Shown: in pieces, positions 36,341 through 45,076 of the stretch
How positions within the stretch are numbered: position 1 is the stretch's first letter
Layout: the number at the start of each line of letters is the position of its first letter
Origin: Chryseosolibacter sp964493505
Lineage (GTDB): Bacteria; Bacteroidota; Bacteroidia; Cytophagales; Cyclobacteriaceae
DNA length: 64,000 nucleotides
Direction of reading: 5' to 3'
Assembly (NCBI GenBank): GCA_964493505.1
Contig: CAZBNP010000008.1
Span: 1 to 64,000, forward strand
The notes under the pieces: model-generated
The model's database searches: none
Seen by the model: only the letters and a program-made list of their open reading frames with translations
Told to the model about the DNA's origin: nothing
Translations under genes and position numbers: made by a program

Positions 36341-36724
36341 ATGGAATCGAACAATTCACAGCAATCCTTGAAACAAACATTCAATCTGTTAAAGTACACC
36401 TTCATTATTGTGCCCATTGTGGCAGGAGCCGACAAGTTTCTCAACCTGCTTACCCAATGGGATCAATACCTGAATTCCTCGATAGCCGGCCTTTTGCCGC
36501 TTTCGGCAGGCACCTTTATGATGATTGTGGGTGTTATTGAAATCATCGCCGGCATCATTGTGCTGAAAAAACCCGAAATTGGCGGATACATCGTGGCAGC
36601 ATGGCTCACCGCGATCGCACTTACGCTTTTATCCGGTTTCAATTATGTGGATGTGGCGGTGCGTGACCTGGTGATGGCAATCGCCGCCCTGTCGATGGCA
36701 AGGATCGCTAAGATAGCAGGATAA
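36341..36724 (+). CDS. DoxX-like small membrane protein
   Basis: The 127-residue protein has four predicted transmembrane helices: TFIIVPIVAGADKFL, LLPLSAGTFMMIVGVIEIIA with a charged LKKPEIGG loop after it, YIVAAWLTAIALTLLSG, and DLVMAIAALSMARI. The size and the early helix followed by a KFLN motif resemble the DoxX family, whose members are linked to oxidative stress or sulfur chemistry. It ends two bases before the sigma factor start, so the two are likely co-transcribed. Function is not established. Confidence 0.65.
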   Translation: MESNNSQQSLKQTFNLLKYTFIIVPIVAGADKFLNLLTQWDQYLNSSIAGLLPLSAGTFMMIVGVIEIIAGIIVLKKPEIGGYIVAAWLTAIALTLLSGFNYVDVAVRDLVMAIAALSMARIAKIAG

Positions 36725-36726
36725 GT

Positions 36727-37374
36727 ATGGTACAGTCTGAAAAATTAACGGAAGCGGAAATCATCCAGCGGGTCGTAGCGGGGGAAAAAGCTCTTTATGA
36801 AATTATTGTCCGGCGGTTCAATCCCTATCTGTACAAAGTCGGCAGGTCCTATAGCTATAGCCACCAGGATACGCAGGACCTGATGCAGGATACATTCATC
36901 GACGCGTACAGGGGCTTGTCACATTTTGAAGGCCGCGCTAATTTCAAAACGTGGATTATCCGTATTATGATGAACAACTGCTACCGGAAAAAGAGGAAGT
37001 CAGATTTTAAGTATGAAATCATGCAGGATATAAACGACCATTCAGCGCCCATGTTTGTCCATGCCCGTAACGATACGAACAACATCGTCCAGACTCATGA
37101 GCTGGGGCGTGTTATTGAAAACGCGCTTGGAGAAATGCCCCCAGACTACCGGATGGTCTTTTCATTGCGGGAGATAAACGGACTGAACGTAGCGGAAACT
37201 GCCGAAGTGCTTGACATCAGCACAGCCAATGTAAAGGTGCGGCTGACCAGGGCTAAGGCCTTGCTGCGGCGGGAAATAGAAAGAATCTATTCCGCCAGTG
37301 AACTCTTTGAATTTAATCTGATCTTTTGCGATGCCATGGTGGAAAATGTCATGAAGGAGATAAACGGACTTTGA
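36727..37374 (+). CDS. ECF-type RNA polymerase sigma factor
   Basis: The 215-residue protein has sigma-70 region 2 (RRFNPYLYKVGRSYSYSHQD, then TFIDAYRGLSHFEGRANFKT, residues 28-85) and region 4 (EMPPDYRMVFSLREINGLNV, then TANVKVRLTRAKALLRREIE, about 137-185). It directs RNA polymerase to a stress or transport regulon. It follows the DoxX-like gene by two bases. No anti-sigma gene follows: the next sequence is a broken recombinase end, so the usual partner may have been lost or is encoded elsewhere. The tail VENVMKEINGL is unusual but in frame. Confidence 0.9.
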   Translation: MVQSEKLTEAEIIQRVVAGEKALYEIIVRRFNPYLYKVGRSYSYSHQDTQDLMQDTFIDAYRGLSHFEGRANFKTWIIRIMMNNCYRKKRKSDFKYEIMQDINDHSAPMFVHARNDTNNIVQTHELGRVIENALGEMPPDYRMVFSLREINGLNVAETAEVLDISTANVKVRLTRAKALLRREIERIYSASELFEFNLIFCDAMVENVMKEINGL

Positions 37375-37391
37375 TTATTGCGTTTACAATT

Positions 37392-37569
37392 AAGTCCATT
37401 TCATTTGCTACAACCGTTACCCTGGCTAATGGGCCCGATAGAGACCGTGAATAAGATGCTTGGTTATCAGAGTCTGAAGGCGACTCAGCATTATGCGAAT
37501 AATGTGGATAAGAAGGTGAGTGAGGATATGAGGTCGTTGAAGGAGAAGTATCCGGATATTGTGGCTTGA
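37392..37569 (+). pseudogene. C-terminal remnant of a tyrosine recombinase
   Basis: From about 37392 one frame reads KSISFATTVTLANG, and after a one-base shift near 37431 the next reads PIETVNKMLGYQSLKATQHY, then ANNVDKKVSEDMRSLKEK. This is the conserved end of integrase/Xer-type recombinases, including the catalytic tyrosine in TQHYA, but the upstream catalytic arginine and histidine region is missing. It begins just after the sigma factor stop. Together with the tRNA-Arg at 32695 it suggests that an integrative element once occupied or bordered this stretch. Confidence 0.75.
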
Positions 37570-37613
37570 AGAAATTTTAATTATATTGAATCGAGGAGGT
37601 GGTGGCAACCCGC

Positions 37614-38135
37614 ATGATAGAAATAATTGACTTTTCTGACGAATTTAAAGAATCTATTAAGACGCTCAACTACGAATGGCTTAAGAAATACTTTCATGTT
37701 GAACAAGGAGACGAAATTTCTCTTTCCAATCCTAAAGAACATATTATTGACAAAGGAGGATATGTTTTTTTTGCAAAAAAGGAGAATGAAATTGTCGGAA
37801 CGGCTTCATTAATCAAGAAGGGGGACACAGTCTTTGAACTAGGAAAAATGGCTGTAGCCAATAACGCTCAAGGCCATGGGATTGGGACGCTATTGCTGGA
37901 GCATTGTTTGAATTTTTTAAAAGAAAAGCAAATTGAAAAAGTAATTCTATACTCCAACAGAAAATTGAAATCAGCCATACATCTCTATGAAAAATACGGA
38001 TTTGTGGAAGTCGAATTGGAAGAAGGGCTTTACGAAAGAGCAGATATAAAAATGGAAAAGGAATTAGGTGCGCTGTTTACTCGCCTCAGGACTGGCGATT
38101 CCCGGAATGTGTGGAAATATCCCGGCGACTTGTAG
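37614..38135 (+). CDS. GNAT-family N-acetyltransferase
   Basis: ATG 37614 gives 173 residues; the GTG at 37599 overlaps the purine-rich GAGGAGG stretch and is a less likely start. The protein has the GNAT fold: ENEIVGTASLIKKGDTVFEL near 60-79, the acetyl-CoA loop NNAQGHGIGTLLLEHCLNFL near 87-106, and LYSNRKLKSAIHLYEKYGF near 117-135. It acetylates an unknown amine. The last 20 residues (GALFTRLRTGDSRNVWKYPG) do not look like the family and run towards the cytochrome gene, so the original stop may have been lost. Confidence 0.8.
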   Translation: MIEIIDFSDEFKESIKTLNYEWLKKYFHVEQGDEISLSNPKEHIIDKGGYVFFAKKENEIVGTASLIKKGDTVFELGKMAVANNAQGHGIGTLLLEHCLNFLKEKQIEKVILYSNRKLKSAIHLYEKYGFVEVELEEGLYERADIKMEKELGALFTRLRTGDSRNVWKYPGDL

Positions 38136-38225
38136 AAAATGAAAAAAGCGCATTGAATATGACCTGGATCATAAAAACTTACCGCGCCTGTGCTCACATT
38201 GCCGGCTATCGTCAGCGAAACTGCA

Positions 38226-40475
38226 ATGAAAAGAGGTGCGCGGCTAAAGCATATTGTTCCCATCATCATCGGTATTGTCGTCATTGCGGAAGTTTTCTAT
38301 CTCTGGCATGACCGGCACAGAGCCGATGGGGAACAGGTCAGTTTGTCGGATCGCGATTACGCTGGGTCGGAAGGCTGTCGCTCGTGTCACGGGAGGCAGT
38401 ACAGCGACTGGAAGGAATCACATCACGATCTCGCGATGATGGAGGCTGACGCAAGGTCGGTCAAAGGAAGCTTTGATACCACATTTGTAAGTCAGGGAGT
38501 AACCAGCAGATTCTTTCAGCGGGACGGGCGATATTTTGTTAATACGGAGGGCCCCGACGGAGCCTATCACGACTACGAAGTAACACACACTTTCGGGGTA
38601 GAACCCTTACAACAATATCTCATGAAGTTTCCCGACGGCAGATTGCAGGTGCTCCGGACTGCCTGGGATACCCGGGAGAACAAATGGTTCGATCTATACC
38701 CGGATTATGAAATTGCTTCGGATGAATGGCTGCATTGGTCCAGAGGGGGACTGAACTGGAATACCATGTGCGCCGATTGTCACTCTACCAACGTACACAA
38801 GAATTTTCTTGAAGATGAGGGTAGCTTCAACACAACATTCACGCTGATGAACGTGAGTTGTGAAGCGTGTCATGGTCCGGCGAAAAAGCACGTGGAGATC
38901 GTGTCGGCTTTGGATTTCGACAGTACGGGATATGATCCGCGCGTACATCTTTATCTGACATCGGGCCTTTCATCACGGGATCAGGTCGATCAATGCGCGC
39001 GCTGTCATTCAAGAAGAGCTCAGGTAACCGAAGCGTATAATCATGAAGGTGAATTCATGGACCACTACATCCCTGCGGTTTTGAGCGACGACATCTACCA
39101 TGCCGACGGGCAGATACGCGACGAGGTTTATGAGTATGGATCGTTTTTGCAGAGCAAAATGTACCGGAACAATGTCAAATGCTCGGACTGTCACAATCCA
39201 CATAGTCTGAAGTTGAAGGGCGTGGGAAATGGTTTATGCGGACAATGTCACGATCCGTTGAAATATGATACTCGAAAGCATCATTTTCACGCGGAAGAGA
39301 CGGAAGGAGCGAGTTGTGTCAACTGTCATATGCCGGGTCGCGTTTATATGGGAAACGACTTCCGCAGGGATCACAGTCTCCGTGTTCCGCGACCGGACCT
39401 GAGCGTGCAATACAACACGCCTAATGCGTGTAACCAGTGCCATACCGGAGAAAGTGCTGAGTGGGCTGCTGCCGCGGTGGAAGAATGGTATGGCCCGGAG
39501 AGGAAGCCGCACTTCTCGGAGGTATTGACATTTGCCAGTACGCGATCCGTAGAAGCGGTCGCACCGCTTGTGACCCTCGCTGGTGACACCAGTCAGCCGG
39601 CGATAGCAAGGGCAACCGCAGTCTGGTACCTCGGTCAGATGATCTCGCCGGAGGCAACGCAGGCTATCATCAGGAGCCTGGAAAATGAGGATCACCTCGT
39701 CCGGCATACGGCGGTCAATGCCCTGGGTGAGATGCCGGAGGCTGTCAGAATACGACACCTGGCACCGCTGCTGAATGATAAAATTCGAACCGTGCGGTAT
39801 GCCGCGGCGAGTGGCCTGGCGGACATCTCCGCGGACGGGATCAGCAATGAACTTCGGTCCGGTTTTGAGAATGTTATGCGGGAGTACGAAATGTCTTTCA
39901 GTACCAGAGCTGATTTTGCCGGCGGACAAATAGAAAGAGCGATCTTCTACCAACGGAGAGGGCAGCCCGAACTGGCGGAACAGGCGTATCTGAAAGCTAT
40001 TGATATCGACAACCGGCAAAATGCGGCACGACTAAACCTTGCACATCTCTACAACAGCCAGGGGAGGAATAGCGACGCGATCGCACTCTTCAGGGCTGTC
40101 ATCAAACAAGAGCCGGAGTTTGGAACAGCGTGGTATTCACTCGGCTTGTTATACGCAGAGGAAAACGCGATGAACGCTGCGATAGTATGTCTGTCAAGAG
40201 CGGCGGAGCTTGAAGACAATCCCCGCGTATTTTATAACCTCGCCGTTGCATACCAACGAACGGGACAGGCGCAAAAAGCGGAAGATGCCTATCTGAGGGG
40301 TCTGCGGAAAGATGCTGTGAACCAGGATCTCATCTATGCATTAAGTGTCCTCTATATTCAGCAGGAAGAGATCGGCAAGGCGCGGCCATGGGTGCAAAAG
40401 CTCAACGAACTGAATCCCGAAAATCCGCGGGTGCGGGAGATGATCAGAATTGTGTCTGGCGGGATGGCGCGCTAG
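38226..40475 (+). CDS. Eight-haem cytochrome c with HEAT and TPR repeats
   Basis: ATG 38226 gives a 749-residue protein with an N-terminal membrane helix (VPIIIGIVVIAEVFYLW). Eight CxxCH haem-binding motifs follow in residues 51-430: CRSCH, CADCH, CEACH, CARCH, CSDCH, CGQCH, CVNCH and CNQCH. Residues about 455-560 carry HEAT-like repeats (VRHTAVNALGEMPEAVRIRH), and 580-740 carry TPR repeats (ARLNLAHLYNSQGRNSDAIA). The haems should carry electrons in the periplasm, and the repeats should bind partners. The architecture resembles multihaem cytochrome c family proteins with C-terminal TPRs found in Bacteroidota and Planctomycetes; no catalytic substrate can be named. An in-frame GTG at 38190 is a possible alternative start. 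Confidence 0.85.
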   Translation: MKRGARLKHIVPIIIGIVVIAEVFYLWHDRHRADGEQVSLSDRDYAGSEGCRSCHGRQYSDWKESHHDLAMMEADARSVKGSFDTTFVSQGVTSRFFQRDGRYFVNTEGPDGAYHDYEVTHTFGVEPLQQYLMKFPDGRLQVLRTAWDTRENKWFDLYPDYEIASDEWLHWSRGGLNWNTMCADCHSTNVHKNFLEDEGSFNTTFTLMNVSCEACHGPAKKHVEIVSALDFDSTGYDPRVHLYLTSGLSSRDQVDQCARCHSRRAQVTEAYNHEGEFMDHYIPAVLSDDIYHADGQIRDEVYEYGSFLQSKMYRNNVKCSDCHNPHSLKLKGVGNGLCGQCHDPLKYDTRKHHFHAEETEGASCVNCHMPGRVYMGNDFRRDHSLRVPRPDLSVQYNTPNACNQCHTGESAEWAAAAVEEWYGPERKPHFSEVLTFASTRSVEAVAPLVTLAGDTSQPAIARATAVWYLGQMISPEATQAIIRSLENEDHLVRHTAVNALGEMPEAVRIRHLAPLLNDKIRTVRYAAASGLADISADGISNELRSGFENVMREYEMSFSTRADFAGGQIERAIFYQRRGQPELAEQAYLKAIDIDNRQNAARLNLAHLYNSQGRNSDAIALFRAVIKQEPEFGTAWYSLGLLYAEENAMNAAIVCLSRAAELEDNPRVFYNLAVAYQRTGQAQKAEDAYLRGLRKDAVNQDLIYALSVLYIQQEEIGKARPWVQKLNELNPENPRVREMIRIVSGGMAR

Positions 40476-40537
40476 TGTAATTATCTTTGCGGCTGCGTAT
40501 CGGTTTATAGTCATCGTATTGCAGCAATCATCTGCCG

Positions 40538-40618
40538 AAAAAACCGGTGAAACAGGATAACAGATCGTCGAAGAGAGTCTTTGACTCGGCATCTGTTATC
40601 GATTACCTGTTTCACCGG
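40538..40618 (-). terminator. Strong hairpin terminator between convergent genes
   Basis: A 22-bp stem is formed by 40544-40565 and 40591-40618, interrupted by five extra bases in the right arm. On the minus strand the hairpin is followed by a run of six T (the A6 at 40538-40543), so it should end the transcript of the TonB receptor gene at 40656. Plus-strand transcripts from the cytochrome gene meet the same hairpin but without a T-run. Confidence 0.8.
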
Positions 40619-40655
40619 CTTTCGACGCGATAGTGAGAGATATCTCCGCTATGTC

Positions 40656-43250
40656 TTATTTGTAGGAATACCTTATTGTCACACCGTATGTCCTCGGATC
40701 ACCCAGGATAGCGGCATAATGTCCTGCATTCCCACCCGCGGCAAGCACTTGTTCGAAATAGTTTTCATCCAACAGGTTTCGTGCCCACACTGTGAGGGCA
40801 AAGCCTTTGCTGGTCCTGAATCCTGCCCGCGCATTAAACAGCCCATAACCGTCGACATTCAAATATTTCGAGGGGGTTGAGCTTGACGAGAACTCTGAAC
40901 GGAAGTAACTGTCTCCGGCAATGAATAGCTGGGCGTTCTGACCCCAGAAGGTTCTCTCATTCGACGCCAGTTCCAATCCTAATGACCCCGCCCATTTGGA
41001 AATGCCTGGCAACCGCTCGCCTGAGATATCCTTCGAGTAGATGGAATTACCTTCCCCGTCGCGCAGGCCGGTTTCTTCCAACGACAATGGCGCATTGGTG
41101 AAGGTCACATACCGGCCATCGGTGTAGGCAAGTGCTCCATTCAACGTAAAGTTCTGACCTAGCCGCCATTGCGCATCCAGTTCAGATCCCTTGACATTTA
41201 CTTCATCCACGCTGGCGATGTATCCGCGGTTAACTCCAAGCTGGCCCGACTGCACGTTAGCCTGGTAGTTTTCAATGTCTGTGTTGAAGAAGGTAATGTT
41301 GAAGAGCAGTTCATCGGTAGGTCTGGTTTTTATTCCTGCCTCAACGTGCCTGACATATTCGGGTTTGATCACCCCGAGATCCAGGGCAACCTCCCCATCG
41401 ATAACCGGCAGCCCCGAAACGTTTACACCGATAGGTTTGTAGCTTGTTGAAAACGTGCCGTACGAATTTATGCGCTTATTAGCTTTGTAGGATAACGTGA
41501 GCAGGTAAGTCAGGTTAGTTTCATCGCCGCTGTTTGTAAAGGCCTGGTTGCTGTAAACTACTTCCTTCAGGGCGATCAGTTCCGGATCATTGGTTTCCAA
41601 TCCACCATATACTCTGCGATCATAGGAGACATCTTTCTTGTCGTAGTTGAAACGAATACCGGGTTGTAGGTGCAGCCGGTCCATCACTGCCCAGTCTACA
41701 TTGGCAAAGACCGCGGCACTCCTGGAGTCAATGGACGACTCGGTCCGTGCACCGTATCCGTCCAGCAAGCCGGGAGTCTGCCATAGTTCGCTGGTGGAGT
41801 TTTGTGAGAAGCGCCATTGGTCCCTGCCCGATTCTTCGGTGCCATGCGTTTCCAGGCTCTGGTCAATGAAGAAGAACCCGATAACACCGCCGAGCCGGGG
41901 TGTGAATTGACTGGCGTAGCGAAGCTCCTGCGACCAATTGCGATGTTCGGAGGGATTCTGTGACCTGGCCAGGGCCTGCAAGCCGGTAAAGTCGCGGTCG
42001 TTGGAGGGTCCCCAGTTCCAGTACCTCCAGGCGGTGGTGGAGGTAAGCGTGCCTTTGCCGAGCTCGATATCGGCGTTGAGAGAAATACCCCCCAGCTCAT
42101 TCAGTGAACGCCAGGGCGTATCCTGGTCCATAACCCTGTCGAACGGGTTCAGGCTTGGTAATGTGTAGTTCAGGTCGGCCGTGATGCTGCTAAACTGGCG
42201 GTAGGCAGGACGTTGTGTTTCGACCACTCCTGCAACCACTTGCGCATAGCCGTTGGGATATTGACGTGAGTCATCTCCGGATAGTGTTATGGCGATGTTA
42301 TCGTTAGGGGTAAAGAGTAACTGTGCCCTGAAACCCAGGTTGTTCATATCGTTCACGTATTCATCTTTTGCAACGTTATAGATCGTGCCGTCACGCTGTG
42401 TACCGGAAAATGAAATACGTGCGGCCAGTTTGTCTTTTACGATGGGTCCGGTCACGGATGCTTTCGATTGGATAAACCCATAGTTGCCATAGCTGACCTC
42501 GAAATCGACGCCTGACGTAAAGGTCGGCTTTCGGGTCGTAATGTTGAATGCACCTGCCGCAGTGTTCTTTCCGAACAATGTGCCCTGTGGTCCGCGCAGA
42601 ACTTCTATTCGCTCTACATCGATGAAGTCCATCGTAGTCGCCGCCGGACGTGCATAGTAAACACCATCCACATAGAACCCGACGCCAGGGTCAAGTCCGT
42701 CGTTAGTGAGTCCGTAGGGAGAGCCGAGGCCACGAATGTTGATGCCGGTGTTGCGTGGATTTGAAGAGTATAGCTGAACCGATGGTACCAGTTCCTTCAC
42801 GCGGTTTACATTGAAGGCTCCTGTGTTCTCCACTCGCGCACCTCCGATAACCGAGATCGGAATAGGAACCTCTTGTGCGCTCTCCGTCCTGCGACGTGCT
42901 GTAACTGTAATTTCGCTCAACAGGTTGTCCTCTGTCAGTGCGATCTCCAGAGGCTCACCAGACAGCTCGTAGATCTCTATTTCCAGCGTGTGATATCCCA
43001 TACTCCTGATCACCAGAGAAAAGGGAAACACCTGCGGCGCCGCTATGCTAAACTTTCCGTCAACATCGGTAATGCCGTAGGTATTGGTTCCCTTTATTGT
43101 TAGGGTAGCGCCGGGAAGCGGAAGGCTGTTCCCGTCATTTACGAAGCCCTCTACATTTTGCCCATACGCGATGGAATGGGCGAGCAAGATCGAACCGATA
43201 ATAAAGAATTGCAGCACCTTGTGCGGCCTGGACTGATAGAGTGTTTTCAT
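40656..43250 (-). CDS. TonB-dependent receptor with carboxypeptidase-like N-domain
   Basis: The 864-residue protein has a signal peptide (to about SIAYGQ, residue 31) and a carboxypeptidase-D regulatory-like domain at 33-115. The plug domain follows (SEITVTARRRTESAQEVPIP near 112, DFIDVERIEVLRGPQGTLFG near 205-225). The large barrel ends VTIRYSYK. The plug closely resembles iron-complex receptors (FyuA/FecA-like). It is the last gene of a minus-strand run that starts with an unknown protein and a PstS-like binding protein, 83 bp upstream. An anion such as phosphate, or an iron or phosphonate complex, is a possible ligand; this is inference from the neighbour. Confidence 0.9.
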   Translation of the reverse strand: MKTLYQSRPHKVLQFFIIGSILLAHSIAYGQNVEGFVNDGNSLPLPGATLTIKGTNTYGITDVDGKFSIAAPQVFPFSLVIRSMGYHTLEIEIYELSGEPLEIALTEDNLLSEITVTARRRTESAQEVPIPISVIGGARVENTGAFNVNRVKELVPSVQLYSSNPRNTGINIRGLGSPYGLTNDGLDPGVGFYVDGVYYARPAATTMDFIDVERIEVLRGPQGTLFGKNTAAGAFNITTRKPTFTSGVDFEVSYGNYGFIQSKASVTGPIVKDKLAARISFSGTQRDGTIYNVAKDEYVNDMNNLGFRAQLLFTPNDNIAITLSGDDSRQYPNGYAQVVAGVVETQRPAYRQFSSITADLNYTLPSLNPFDRVMDQDTPWRSLNELGGISLNADIELGKGTLTSTTAWRYWNWGPSNDRDFTGLQALARSQNPSEHRNWSQELRYASQFTPRLGGVIGFFFIDQSLETHGTEESGRDQWRFSQNSTSELWQTPGLLDGYGARTESSIDSRSAAVFANVDWAVMDRLHLQPGIRFNYDKKDVSYDRRVYGGLETNDPELIALKEVVYSNQAFTNSGDETNLTYLLTLSYKANKRINSYGTFSTSYKPIGVNVSGLPVIDGEVALDLGVIKPEYVRHVEAGIKTRPTDELLFNITFFNTDIENYQANVQSGQLGVNRGYIASVDEVNVKGSELDAQWRLGQNFTLNGALAYTDGRYVTFTNAPLSLEETGLRDGEGNSIYSKDISGERLPGISKWAGSLGLELASNERTFWGQNAQLFIAGDSYFRSEFSSSSTPSKYLNVDGYGLFNARAGFRTSKGFALTVWARNLLDENYFEQVLAAGGNAGHYAAILGDPRTYGVTIRYSYK

Positions 43251-43276
43251 TAGGAGTCTGTTTTAGATTTGAGGTT

Positions 43277-43313
43277 CATCCTTCGCGACAGGCTTAGCCT
43301 GACACGAAGGATG
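43277..43313. other. Stem-loop between the PstS-like and TonB receptor genes
   Basis: Arms CATCCTTCG (43277-43285) and CGAAGGATG (43305-43313) pair perfectly and an inner CAGGC/GCCTG pair extends the stem. It lies in the 83-bp gap between two genes read on the minus strand. There is no T-run after it, so it is more likely an mRNA processing or stability element than a full terminator. Confidence 0.6.
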
Positions 43314-43333
43314 TGGATTAATTTGGATGTGGA

Positions 43334-44323
43334 TTAGTTTATTTTTCTGGAAGCGAACTGTTCGAATTTCTCCCTTTCTAATTTCTTTGGCTCGGGATTG
43401 AGATAGCCGAACGAATGCAGATCCTTCTGACCATTATTGATGACCCACTGGAGAAAAAGAATTGCTTCGGTACTGACGCCTTTCCGGTCTACAGAAAGAT
43501 GAATGTATTCAATGGGAACATTCTGGATGTCTTTAGGCGCGCTTTCCTCAAGCCGGCTTGTTACGCCGGAGGCATCATTGTAGAACTTCTCGTCATCGCT
43601 TACCCGTCCGTTTCCGTTCAGGTCAACCGGGAGTATGGTGAGTCCGTCGACCGGCTTTCCGGTGTCCTGGTCATAGATAAGTGGTAGGGGCGCGTACGAC
43701 AAGGCTGTCGAATCTCGTGCTATCGCCTTAAGCAGGTGCTCATCCGCGCCGGCAATCGCCTTTCCTTTGATATCCTTTTGTTCGAAGCCATAGTAGTGAC
43801 TGAAGGTAACGGGTACACCCGCCTTTTGGAGGCGCGTATAAACGGTGAACGGCGCTTTTATCTCCGTCTGCTCGCCTTTATCGGAAAAGATGTTGTGAAA
43901 AAAGAGTTGTTTGATCAGCTCTTTATTGAGCCCTTTGTCGGAATAGATCTTCGCAAATGCCGATTGACTGTTAGCCACCGGCAACACTGCATAGCGGGCG
44001 ATGTAGAGATACTCGCGGTCCTTCCGGATCTCGTCCGGGTGTTCGTAGGCTTCTATCAGAATGTCATAGTGCGATGGGTCGGATGAACCGCGCGACTCAA
44101 TGATAACCTGTACATCGGGATAGTCCTTATTGAATCCGTCGATCCAATTTTGCAGGAGCGGGTAAACAAATCGAACTCCTGTTATCCTGACAATGTGTTG
44201 TTGTTTTTGGTCTGATGCTTCCGTTGACGTGGATGCAGAAGCTGGATTTTCGGACACGCTATGCTGGGCGACAGCGGTAAACGTAGCAGCGAAAAGTGAG
44301 AGATATAGCAATATAGATTTCAT
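43334..44323 (-). CDS. PstS-like phosphate-type periplasmic binding protein
   Basis: The 329-residue protein has a signal peptide ending TAVAQ (residue 20). It shows the two-lobe PBP-like fold of the PstS family: VRITGVRFVYPLLQNWIDGF near 46-65, VIIESRGSSDPSHYDILIEA near 74-93, and IKQLFFHNIFSDKG near 136, a helix typical of PstS proteins. The usual STAS anion-binding motif is not obvious. It has no adjacent ABC permease; its neighbours are a TonB receptor and an unknown protein. It may feed the receptor system rather than an ABC transporter, or serve as a sensor. Oxyanion binding is inferred from family. Confidence 0.75.
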   Translation of the reverse strand: MKSILLYLSLFAATFTAVAQHSVSENPASASTSTEASDQKQQHIVRITGVRFVYPLLQNWIDGFNKDYPDVQVIIESRGSSDPSHYDILIEAYEHPDEIRKDREYLYIARYAVLPVANSQSAFAKIYSDKGLNKELIKQLFFHNIFSDKGEQTEIKAPFTVYTRLQKAGVPVTFSHYYGFEQKDIKGKAIAGADEHLLKAIARDSTALSYAPLPLIYDQDTGKPVDGLTILPVDLNGNGRVSDDEKFYNDASGVTSRLEESAPKDIQNVPIEYIHLSVDRKGVSTEAILFLQWVINNGQKDLHSFGYLNPEPKKLEREKFEQFASRKIN

Positions 44324-44361
44324 TTTAGGCTGATTAGTATTATGGCATAATTTGTTTTGGA

Positions 44362-44381
44362 ATTATATCTATAGATATAAT
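44362..44381. promoter_or_regulatory. Perfect 20-bp palindrome upstream of the PstS-like gene
   Basis: ATTATATCTATAGATATAAT reads the same on both strands. It lies 39-58 bp upstream of the PstS-like start (44323), between it and the unknown gene. Its TATCTA half-site also occurs in the inverted repeat at 45077-45103, so one regulator could bind both. Confidence 0.6.
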
Positions 44382-44400
44382 AGTATTTATGATAAAAAAA

Positions 44401-44907
44401 TTAGACCAGTGACATGCGAAGTGAGTGGTACAGCTTCAATTGCTCTTGCTTGACTTTTGCTTCATGGTGAATAATAGCCTTTAATGAAGCCTTGAATTGA
44501 ATTTCTTTAAGCAGCCGATCGGTTATGATTTCCAGGTATGGCAAGAGGTTGCTCATGCGTTCACCCTGGAGTCGTATTTCAAAAGACCGCGTGTCATTAT
44601 GTGTGACGACGGCGATATCTTTTGGACGGCTGAATTCAAACAGCGCTCTCAGCAAGACGAAGTGATTCTGATATGCTTCCCTGAGTCGGAATTCGACAAA
44701 AAATTGCCGCTGTCCGTCTTCCTGTTTCGAGGACTCATGTCGAGATTCAAGAGGAGCAAATACCGTTGATGCCCGCAGCCATTTGAAAAGGCCTGGTGCC
44801 GGGATCTCCCGGGATGAGGCTACTTCTGCAGTATGGTATGAAACATGGAGATTCCGGAAATTCTGCACGGATTGCCTGAACCCGGACAGTGTTGCTGTTG
44901 ATGTCAT
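44401..44907 (-). CDS. Protein of unknown function, first gene of the transport operon
   Basis: This 168-residue protein has no signal peptide and I do not recognise a family. The N-terminal 60 residues are poorly structured; the rest is predicted alpha/beta with FFVEFRLREAYQNHFVLLRA near 88-107, an ELRLQ-like strand (SFEIRLQGERMSNLLPYLEI near 126), and a charged C-terminal helix (HHEAKVKQEQLKLYHSLRM). It is transcribed in the same direction as the PstS-like gene, 77 bp upstream of it, with the operator-like palindrome between them. It could be a regulatory or accessory protein of that operon. Confidence 0.6.
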   Translation of the reverse strand: MTSTATLSGFRQSVQNFRNLHVSYHTAEVASSREIPAPGLFKWLRASTVFAPLESRHESSKQEDGQRQFFVEFRLREAYQNHFVLLRALFEFSRPKDIAVVTHNDTRSFEIRLQGERMSNLLPYLEIITDRLLKEIQFKASLKAIIHHEAKVKQEQLKLYHSLRMSLV

Positions 44908-45076
44908 AATAAATTGAATTAGATAGTGTATTTGTCGTTTGAGAGTCTACTGTCTTTTCGATCAGTGACTACAACAATACCGGTGGCGCGTGGGGATGTG
45001 CGCAGGAATGGGATGCATTTGTGATTTCATAGCTGTAGCGCGGATTGAGTTGCGATTACAGGAGCAAACATACAAT

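Noticed and set aside
37378..37569. Complete 63-residue protein starting with a TTG codon at 37378
   Set aside because: Its C-terminal part matches a recombinase tail while the first 18 residues do not; the true upstream part is in another frame, so it is a remnant rather than a small gene.
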